Assembly: GCF_001443605.1 (NCBI RefSeq)
Contig: NZ_CP013118.1
Coordinates: 752,225-816,224, forward strand
DNA length: 64,000 nucleotides
Direction of reading: 5' to 3'
Origin: Salinivirga cyanobacteriivorans
GTDB lineage: Bacteria > Bacteroidota > Bacteroidia > Bacteroidales > Salinivirgaceae
In this document: piece after piece, positions 17,559 through 24,875 of the stretch
Numbering within the stretch: the stretch's first letter is position 1
Layout: the number at the start of each line of letters is the position of its first letter
Notes under the pieces: model-generated
Seen by the model: only the letters and a program-made list of their open reading frames with translations
What the model was told of the DNA's origin: nothing
Database searches by the model: none
Position numbers and translations under genes: made by a program

Positions 17559-18062
17559 ATGAAAACATTATTTTTAACAATAATCGCCGTTGCTGTAATG
17601 GAGTTTGCAGCAGCACAAACAATATCTAAAGATGTTGTTGCAACTGCCGGTGACACCTATACCAATACCAGTGAAAACATTGTGTTAAGCTGGACAATTG
17701 GACAAACTGTAACCGGTACCTTTTATTCTGGCGATGGTACTTTCTCCATAAGCCAGGGATTTCACACAGGCATGCCCCTGAGCGGCATTGGCATTGAGGA
17801 GTACTACTCCAATAGCCCTGTGCAAAACATTTATCCGAACCCAACGCATGGAAATGCATATCTTGAAATGACAAACAGCCAGGAAGGCCCCATTATTTTC
17901 AAAATCTATAATGCACAGGGAAAGCTGGTAAGCACACAGCAAGAAATCATTGAAAACGAAAAAATAGAAATCCAGTTGCAATCATTAAAACCCGGAATAT
18001 ACTTTATTTCGTCACTTTTTGAAGATGGAAATAAAAAAAGTCAGAAAATTATAAAACAGTAA
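17559..18062 (+). CDS. Small secreted protein with T9SS type-A C-terminal sorting domain
   Basis: 167 residues from the ATG at 17559, which opens a clean signal peptide (MKTLFLTIIAVAVMEFAAA, cut before QTIS). The longer frame from 17451 overlaps the previous gene and puts 36 hydrophilic residues before the signal peptide, so it is rejected. The N-terminal half (SWTIGQTVTGTF, FSISQGFHTG) is a short beta-rich domain seen in many small Bacteroidota exported proteins. The C-terminal part (IYPNPTHGNAYLEM through GIYFISSLF to KIIKQ) is a classical type-A sorting domain that directs passage through T9SS and attachment to the cell surface. It is the only protein of the array with this signal. The next fibre gene starts 4 bp after its stop, suggesting translational coupling. 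Confidence 0.85.
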   Translation: MKTLFLTIIAVAVMEFAAAQTISKDVVATAGDTYTNTSENIVLSWTIGQTVTGTFYSGDGTFSISQGFHTGMPLSGIGIEEYYSNSPVQNIYPNPTHGNAYLEMTNSQEGPIIFKIYNAQGKLVSTQQEIIENEKIEIQLQSLKPGIYFISSLFEDGNKKSQKIIKQ

Positions 18063-18596
18063 AAACATGAAAAAACAGCTTATCTTTTTATCCATGCTGA
18101 TGCTTGGGGTTATAAATTTATGTGCCCAACCAGACACCTTTAATTACCAGGCGGTTGTCAGAGATACCGATGACAACCTTTTAACAACCGAATCCATACA
18201 ACTTCGATTGTCTATTCAGGATGATGGATCAAGCAACCATTATACTGAATTACATGAAACAACCACAAATGAATTCGGACAAATTGCAATAGAAGTTGGT
18301 GGCGGAACATTAATTTCAGGCGACTTTAGCACCATTCCATGGGGAGATACCCGATTATGGCTCACCACCGAAGTTTCACTCGATGGCGGAACAAGCTACT
18401 CTCAATTGGGGCAAGCTCCGTTATTAGCTGTGCCTTATGCGCTTTATGCAGCGTCAGGAGAACCAGGCCCGGCAGGTAATGGTATTCAAAATGTAATAGA
18501 TAATGGAGATGGTACACTGACCTTTGAATTTACAGATAGCACCAGCTATACAACTCCGAACCTTGCCGGACCCACACTGGAGGCCCAGCCAGGTAA

Positions 18597-18604
18597 TTTA
18601 ATCT
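18597..18604 (+). repeat. Left 8-bp target-site duplication (TTTAATCT)
   Basis: TTTAATCT at 18597-18604 is repeated exactly at 20103-20110. The intact paralogues carry a single copy at this place. Eight bp is the usual target duplication for IS256-family elements. Confidence 0.9.
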
Positions 18605-18653
18605 CATACCGTCCAAAAAAGTGTGTCTAAAACACATGGTTCCCAACTATTAT

Positions 18654-18661
18654 TAGTTTTG
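18654..18661 (+). promoter_or_regulatory. Candidate -7 element of the transposase gene (TAGTTTTG)
   Basis: TAGTTTTG fits TAnnTTTG exactly, 38 bp before the transposase start. No clear -33 TTTG was found. It lies inside the element, as expected for an internal transposase promoter. Confidence 0.35.
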
Positions 18662-18699
18662 CAATGAATTAAAAAGTAAAACAATAAAAGTCAGAAACC

Positions 18700-19866
18700 A
18701 TGATGTTTACAAAGAAACAAACAGAAGAAGTATTAAGCAAGTTTATTTCACGAGAAAATGGTCTTCATGATGTAATGGAGATGGTCTTAAATGCAATGAT
18801 GTATTCAGAACGGGAAGCCTTTCTGTCAGGAGCAAAAAGCAACAAGGGAAATGGTTACAGACCCCTAAGTGCCTTAGGTCATGGACACCAACTTGAGCTG
18901 CAAGTCCCTAGAGATCGCTTAAGTCAATTTACTCCAAAAATATTAGCTATATTTCGAGAACAAGAATCTTACTTAAAAGAAGTCTCCTTTAAGCTATATT
19001 CAAAAGGTTTAACCACGCGTGATATATCCTCAGTCATGGATACCATTTATGGCGGACATTATAGTAAAAGTAAGATTAGTGATATTAGTACCAGTTTTTA
19101 TGATCAAATGCAAGCATGGAGAAACAGAGAACTGGACTCCCATTATCTTGCACTTTATATTGACGGCCTTCATGTAAAATTAAAAAGAGGAAATAAATAT
19201 GAAACAGAATGTTTTTATATCATTCTTGGCTTGCGTGAAGATTTTAAGCGAGAAGTCATATCTATCGTTAATTTTCCCGTAGAATCAGCTAATTCATGGG
19301 AAATAATATTTGATCAAATCAAAGCAAGAGGAATAGAGACTGTTGGTATTATAATATCAGACGCTCTAAGCGGTATTGATAAGAGCATAGCAAAAAAATT
19401 TAGTTGCCCGCATCAGAAATGCATTTTACACTTGCAACGTAACCTATTAAGTTATGTCCGCATGAGTGATAAAAAAGAGGTTGCTAATGACTTTAGAGAA
19501 GTTCTCAGTGCTGCTGATCCGCACCATAACAAAGCTATAGCTGTGTCAAAATTTAAAGAATTTAAAGAAAAATGGCGAAAGAAATACAGGTCTTTTGGGC
19601 AATATCTTGATAACCTGGATATTTACCCATATTTAACCTTTTTAGATTACGATGTCAGAATACGTCGTATGCTTTATACGACCAACTGGATAGAGCGATT
19701 TAATAAAAGCGCCAGAAGAACATTGAAAATAAGAGGTGCATTACCATCTGAAGAGGCAGTTCTATCACTGATAACAAGTGTGGCAAAAGAACAAACAGAG
19801 GGTCATTACTCATATCCTATTTATAATTTTAGATATGAAGAAAAACTATTAGCAAACAAATATTAA
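18700..19866 (+). CDS. IS256-family (mutator-type) transposase
   Basis: 388 residues, full length for the family. DDE catalytic residues are visible: Asp155 in LYIDGLHVK, Asp221 in IIISDALSGI, and Glu332 in TTNWIERFNKSARR. The family's Cys/His signature between the second Asp and the Glu is present as CILHLQRN (241-248). It catalyses cut-and-paste or copy-out movement of the surrounding element. The start at 18700 is followed immediately by a second ATG (18703), either of which could serve. The frame is intact, so the element may still be active. Confidence 0.93.
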   Translation: MMFTKKQTEEVLSKFISRENGLHDVMEMVLNAMMYSEREAFLSGAKSNKGNGYRPLSALGHGHQLELQVPRDRLSQFTPKILAIFREQESYLKEVSFKLYSKGLTTRDISSVMDTIYGGHYSKSKISDISTSFYDQMQAWRNRELDSHYLALYIDGLHVKLKRGNKYETECFYIILGLREDFKREVISIVNFPVESANSWEIIFDQIKARGIETVGIIISDALSGIDKSIAKKFSCPHQKCILHLQRNLLSYVRMSDKKEVANDFREVLSAADPHHNKAIAVSKFKEFKEKWRKKYRSFGQYLDNLDIYPYLTFLDYDVRIRRMLYTTNWIERFNKSARRTLKIRGALPSEEAVLSLITSVAKEQTEGHYSYPIYNFRYEEKLLANKY

Positions 19867-20102
19867 CCTGGATTTGATTTATTATCTCAAATGCAAAATT
19901 AATTTGACTAGGAAAGTTGTCAAGAGCAAGACAAGTGGCCCCACATGCCACTACACAACACCTAAGCCACTATTGACAACATCCTTCGTCAAATTTTAAA
20001 AGCATTTAGAACAAATAAATCAACGAAAAAAATATAAGTTTGTATTGAAAGAATGCATTACTAATAATAGGTCAACCCAGACACACTAATCTGGACACTA
20101 CC

Positions 20103-20110
20103 TTTAATCT
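20103..20110 (+). repeat. Right 8-bp target-site duplication (TTTAATCT)
   Basis: Exact partner of 18597-18604, directly abutting the right inverted repeat. Confidence 0.9.
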
Positions 20111-20879
20111 ACCACGATTCCACGGGTTGGGTAGGGACCGATGCCATTAAAATTGCCGGACAAAACGTTGGAATTGGAATAAACCCTGCAATTTCACGAT
20201 TACTGGTACATGGCGATACAGCAGCAAGTGCCGACGATCCTATTTTTGAAGTAAAAAATAAAGATGGCAATGTAGTTTTTGCAGTGTACCAAAACGGTGT
20301 GGAAGTAAACGTGGATGAATCGACTAAGGAAAAAGGGCTGAAGGGCGGTTTTGCTGTGGGTGGCCTCACTGGAGGAAAAGACAGTGTGGTGCAGTACTTC
20401 AGGGTAACACCCGACAGTGTGCGTGTATACCTTCGAGAAGATACTACCAGGGCTCAAAAAGGTGGATTTGCTGTGGGTGGCCTCACAGGAGGAAAAGGGG
20501 TTGCTGAATATTTGAGAGTAACACCAGATAGCACCAGAGTCTATGTCAACAACTCTGCCAAAGGCCAAAAAGGTGGCTTTGCAGTAGGTGGGCTTACAGG
20601 TGGCAAAAACACAGGCATTCGCGATGAATACATCCGAATATCACCTGACAGTGTGCGTATTTATATTGATGAATCGTGTGGCAAGGCGCAAAAAGGAGGT
20701 TTCGCAGTTGGAGGGCTGACAGGTGGAAAGCAACAACTACCTCAATTTTTTAATGTAGAGTTCGATACCACACAAACAATAAACCCCAGTGAACCCAGAA
20801 TTTTGTGGTACCCCGGCAAGAATGCATTTATGGCCGGACAGGTACTCATTGAAGATGTCGATAGCGTTGGAAAAAACTC

Positions 20880-21640
20880 CCTTTCGAATGGCTTTGAGAA
20901 CAAAGCCATTGGAAATGGTTCAGTTGCAATGGGATACCGATCTATAAGTCGTGGAATATTATCTTCTTCCATCGGTTATAATTCAGTGGCCAATGATACG
21001 CTTTCTTTTGCATTTGGAAATCATTCATTTGCAAATGCACCGAGCTCCTACGCCTTTGGTTCCTATTCCAGAGCCCTGGGGTATGGTAGTTTTGCTCTTG
21101 GGTTTTATGAAGAGGGCCTTGCTGCATTCATTGAAAAACCAACAACAGCATCAGGGCCATTCTCATTTGCCATAGGATTTGGTTCTACAGCTGCCGATAC
21201 TGCTGCCGTTGCAATGGGTGTTAAAGCAGAAGCTCTGCAGCCATTCTCAACAGCAATTGGTTTTGTATCGCAAGCGCAGGGCAGACAAAGTCAGGCCATT
21301 GGAGCTTTTTCTAAAACCAGTGGAGACAATGCCACTTCTATAGGAAATTATGCTGAAGCCCAGGCAGTAAATGCTTTTGCATTTGGAAACAATGCCATTG
21401 CAGGTAACGACTTTGCTATGGCGGTCGGAAACACCGTTACATCGGCAGGTGAATTCAGCTATAGTTTTGGAAATAATATTACAAACTCCGGGAAAGAATC
21501 TTTTGGGCTTGGTAACAATATAATAATCAATGAGCTTGCAATGAATTCATTCGCTATTGGAAATAACATTGGTGTCAATTCACCAGGTTCATTTGTATTT
21601 GGTGACGGAACAGCATTGAGCCAAAACATCGCCAAACCAG
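20880..21640 (+). repeat. 14-residue YadA-like repeats of fibre gene 7
   Basis: Units such as GNGSVAMGYRSISR and YSFGNNITNSG follow the SxAxG head-repeat pattern of fibre gene 3. It is the second shaft of this type in the array and lies in the disrupted gene. Confidence 0.75.
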
Positions 21641-22105
21641 AAAATAGTTTTATCGTGAGGTCTTCCGGTGGAGTTTATTTTTACACATCAAGCAATTTGG
21701 AGTCAGGTGTAGAAATTACAAATGGTGGAAGCTCCTGGAATACCATATTTAAAAACAACCGCTTAAAGTATGGTAAAGCAAAAGGGAGCGACATCTACAA
21801 AAAATTACAGAGCCTTACCGTTGAAGAATGGAGTTTTGGAAAACAGGAAGGATCGATAAAACATATCGGCATTGACCCTGCCCTGTTTTATGAAACATTT
21901 GGTTTTGGGGCAGGTAAAGATAAAATGACCTGGATCGATCCTGTTGGAATTAACACAATTGCCATACAGGAACAACATAAGATTATAACAGAGCAACAAA
22001 TTACAATTGAAAACCAGGCAAAAAAGATTAAGCAGCTTGAGCAGGAAATCGAGCAAATAAAAGAGCTAATTCAGAAATAGTAATTTAATTGTAATTGCAG
22101 AATTG

Positions 22106-22138
22106 TTAGAGGTGAAACTTTCTGAGTTTCATCTCTAA
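22106..22138. other. Strong hairpin at the convergent gene ends
   Basis: A 14-bp stem (22106-22119 with 22125-22138, one G-T wobble) closes a 5-nt loop. It overlaps the last ten codons and stop of the minus-strand kinase and sits 26 bp after the end of fibre gene 7. Neither strand has a U-run right after the stem, so it is not a canonical intrinsic terminator. It may protect or separate the converging transcripts. Confidence 0.45.
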
Positions 22139-24787
22139 TACCTCCTGGGTAATTGGTTTATCCAAAAAATCATCGCAACCTTTTTCAATTGACTCAGAGC
22201 GGTACTGGTTTCCGGTATAAGCAGTTTGTACAAAAATTTTAGTATCAGGGGAATTAAACTTAATCTCTTTAGCCAAATCAAGGCCATTGACATCGGGCAG
22301 CCTCACATCCATTAAAACAAGATCTATATTATGCTCACTTACTAACGCTCTGGCTTTTGTGCCATTTTCTGCTTCATAAATTTCATATTGCATTTCTTCA
22401 CCACTCAGCAGTTCAAAAAGCTGACTTAAATAAAGTCTGCTTGCCATATCATCTTCCACAATCAATATAGTCTTGCTATGCGCTTTATCTTCCATAATAA
22501 CCTTTGTTTTTTTATTTTCTGTTTCTGCTATTGGTGCGTTTAAAACAAATTCAATTTTGGCTCCATTTTTTCTGTTCTTATCTACTATAATTTTACCGCC
22601 CATGGCATCTATGAGACCCTTTGCGACTGAAAGTCCCAATCCGGCTCCACCATATATTCGATCGCGTTTTACATCGCCCTGCACAAATGGAATGAAAATA
22701 TCATTTTCCTTACCTTTTGGGATACCAATGCCGGTATCTTCAACAAACGCCAACAATTGCTGGTCTTTAAGTTGATACCCAAACCAAATAGTTCCTTTAT
22801 CGGTAAATTTCACAGAGTTATTTAAAGCTGCTTTTATAGCAAATTTAAGTTTAAACCAATCAATCAATCGCTCTACATTTTTTTCATCATGAGGTAAAAC
22901 CAACTTCAAAATTATTTCTTTTTTACGCATAGCATAATCGAACTCTTCATATAATTCTTCAAAAGCATTGGGTAAATTAACTAATTCTTTGGTCACACTT
23001 ATTTGTCCTGTCTGAATTTTAGCAATTTCAACCGTATTCATAATAATTTCGAGCAACTTATCAGAAGATTCTCGAATTAGTCGCAAATATTGCCCCTGTT
23101 TAGAGGAATTAGGTTTCAAATGCTGCAGTAGTTGTGCAAACCCACTAATACCGTTTAACGGTGTCCTAACCTCATGTGATAAGTTTGCTAAAAACGCTGA
23201 CTTCAGGCGGTCGCTCGATTCGGCAAGCTCTTTAGCTTCCTGTAAAAGCTTATTGTTTTTTTGATAATCAGTTACCAGTTTTTCATATTGTAAGTTTCGC
23301 TCTTTGAGGTTAAATTCTGTGTTTTTCCTATCTGTTATTTCTCTGGTATTCACATAGCTTTTAATAGCCTCTGGATCTGAAAAATCGTGATGTACTACAT
23401 CTTCAATCCATATGTAGGTATGGTCAGATTTCATAATGCGGTATTCATACTTAACTATGCTCCTCTGATTTGAAATACTGGCTCTCAAATTGCTCAATAC
23501 TCTTTTCTGATCATCAGGGTGAATGCGAGCTTCAAGTTCTTCAAGAGATAAGCCCACAATATCATTCTCCTGGTAACCTAATATTTTGTAGTAAGAAGGC
23601 GATGCATAATGCATCACATCATTGATGAACAATGCAACACCATCATGAGTATTTTCAGCGAGCAACCTGTACCTTTCTTCACTTTTTCTAAGTTTTTTCT
23701 CAGCATCAACGCGGTCAGAAATGTCAATTATGGTAGAGTAAAGCAGTTTTTTGTTGCCAAATAAAATGGGAGTTGAAAACACCTCTATATCTCGTATTTC
23801 TCCATTTTTCAGTCTGTGTTTGAATTGAAAAACATTCTGTTTCTGCTTTACAGTAAGGTCCATTTTCCCCAACACCTTCTCCTCTCCCAACGTATTGATG
23901 TCAAAAATGAATTTATTAATAAACTCGTGATAACTATAGCCATAAAATTTCAGTGCAGCATCATTGGCATCTTTAATCATGCTTGTATCCGGGTCAATAA
24001 GTAATTTTACAGACTTATCATTATAAAATAAATCACGAAAACGCCGTGCACTCTCACCCAGCTGGTTTTGTATTTGTTTTCGGATCGTAATGTCGCGGTA
24101 AATTAAATATGCAGCTATAATTTCGCCATCTCCACTTACAGGAGTTCCTATAATGGACACATCGATTAATCGGCCACTTTTAGTTTTTCGTACTGTTTCA
24201 CGACTCATCTCAACACCTTGCAAAACTCGCTCGGTTAAAAGATTGGCCTCATTGGCAAACTGCACAGTAGCAAGGTATTTATCAAGTTGTTTATTTTGAA
24301 GTTCATTAGAGGTATACCCAAAAATTTGTTCAAACCTCCTGTTTACCCTAATAACCTTACCTTTAGTATTAAGCAATGCAATTGCCTCTGAGGCCTGCTC
24401 AAAAAGGCTCTCAAAAAAATAGCGCCCCTCCTGAACTGGCAGATATTTTAATTTGTCGTTTACATCATCTTTGGTAACTACCAGACAGTATTTTTCAGGG
24501 CCAAAACTCAGCGGAGTTAAAGAAATATTGTATCTTTTATCACCACTCCCGGTAGTTATCGTTTTGGCTTCAGATGGCATTGGGGAAAACAAATGCTGAA
24601 ATTCATCGGGGAACTCTGATAACAGGCTAATATCATGTAAACCAGCAGGCAACTTGTCTTCCATTAAGCCAAACTGGCCAGAAAACACCTTATTAACTAA
24701 AGTTACTTGCAGCTTCTCGTTAATCACAAAAGCAGAGGCATCAATCTGCTCCAGCAATAACAAAATGCTATTCCCGACCTGGTTCAT
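22106..24787 (-). CDS. PAS-domain hybrid histidine kinase with C-terminal receiver
   Basis: 893 residues, cytoplasmic, with no membrane segment. Order: four PAS-type sensor domains (about 10-110, 120-240, 245-365, 370-490), coiled linker, HisKA with phosphoacceptor His538 in LSHEVRTPLNG, HATPase_c (EDTGIGIP at 683-690, GAGLGLS at 714-720), and a receiver (about 770-893) with Asp827 in LMDVRLPDVNG and Lys877. The N-box reads ALNNSVKFT instead of the usual NLxxNAxKFT but keeps the key Asn. It should autophosphorylate on His538 and pass phosphate to Asp827; a further Hpt partner is not encoded nearby. First of three minus-strand kinase genes. Ligand unknown. Confidence 0.9.
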   Translation of the reverse strand: MNQVGNSILLLLEQIDASAFVINEKLQVTLVNKVFSGQFGLMEDKLPAGLHDISLLSEFPDEFQHLFSPMPSEAKTITTGSGDKRYNISLTPLSFGPEKYCLVVTKDDVNDKLKYLPVQEGRYFFESLFEQASEAIALLNTKGKVIRVNRRFEQIFGYTSNELQNKQLDKYLATVQFANEANLLTERVLQGVEMSRETVRKTKSGRLIDVSIIGTPVSGDGEIIAAYLIYRDITIRKQIQNQLGESARRFRDLFYNDKSVKLLIDPDTSMIKDANDAALKFYGYSYHEFINKFIFDINTLGEEKVLGKMDLTVKQKQNVFQFKHRLKNGEIRDIEVFSTPILFGNKKLLYSTIIDISDRVDAEKKLRKSEERYRLLAENTHDGVALFINDVMHYASPSYYKILGYQENDIVGLSLEELEARIHPDDQKRVLSNLRASISNQRSIVKYEYRIMKSDHTYIWIEDVVHHDFSDPEAIKSYVNTREITDRKNTEFNLKERNLQYEKLVTDYQKNNKLLQEAKELAESSDRLKSAFLANLSHEVRTPLNGISGFAQLLQHLKPNSSKQGQYLRLIRESSDKLLEIIMNTVEIAKIQTGQISVTKELVNLPNAFEELYEEFDYAMRKKEIILKLVLPHDEKNVERLIDWFKLKFAIKAALNNSVKFTDKGTIWFGYQLKDQQLLAFVEDTGIGIPKGKENDIFIPFVQGDVKRDRIYGGAGLGLSVAKGLIDAMGGKIIVDKNRKNGAKIEFVLNAPIAETENKKTKVIMEDKAHSKTILIVEDDMASRLYLSQLFELLSGEEMQYEIYEAENGTKARALVSEHNIDLVLMDVRLPDVNGLDLAKEIKFNSPDTKIFVQTAYTGNQYRSESIEKGCDDFLDKPITQEVLEMKLRKFHL

Positions 24788-24875
24788 TAGCCATTTTTTT
24801 TATAAAGGTAGCTAATTGTCAATCAAATCGCATAGGTATTTTTACTCAATCAGAAAATAATGAAAAAACATTTTA

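Larger units (their letters stand above)
18605..20102 (+). mobile_element. IS256-family insertion sequence, 1498 bp
   Basis: Ends are fixed by the 8-bp duplication and by a 24-bp imperfect terminal inverted repeat: 18605-18628 against the reverse complement of 20079-20102, 17 of 24 positions matching, with the core GTGTGTCT perfect. It carries one transposase gene (18700-19866) and a 236-bp non-coding right part. Length, mutator-type transposase and 8-bp duplication all agree with the IS256 family. A single copy is present in the window. Confidence 0.92.
18067..22080 (+). pseudogene. Fibre gene 7, split by an IS256-family insertion
   Basis: The 5' part (18067-18604) encodes signal peptide, FNYQAVVRD head and FTDSTSYTTPNLAGPT segment, then runs into the element and stops at 18630. 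The 3' part resumes at 20111, codons reading in frame across the joined ends as QPGNLI-YHDSTGW. Removing the element and one target copy restores an 835-residue frame. The 3' part has four GGFAVGGL repeats (20335-20735), a 14-residue YadA-like shaft, a divergent S74-like tail (GSDIYKKLQSLTVEEWSF, about 21786 on) and a coiled coil. The internal ATG at 20284 could only give a product lacking a signal peptide, so export is lost. No other frame damage was noticed, which suggests a young insertion. Confidence 0.88.

Noticed and set aside
1682-22080. Prophage tail-fibre region
   Set aside because: S74, G2-like and fibre repeats are phage-typical, but every gene has a Sec signal peptide and there is no capsid, terminase, baseplate, integrase or lysis gene nearby.
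20284-22080. Separate 598-residue gene after the IS element
   Set aside because: The frame continues upstream to the target duplication and joins the 18067 gene exactly; the internal ATG product has no signal peptide, so this is a gene fragment.
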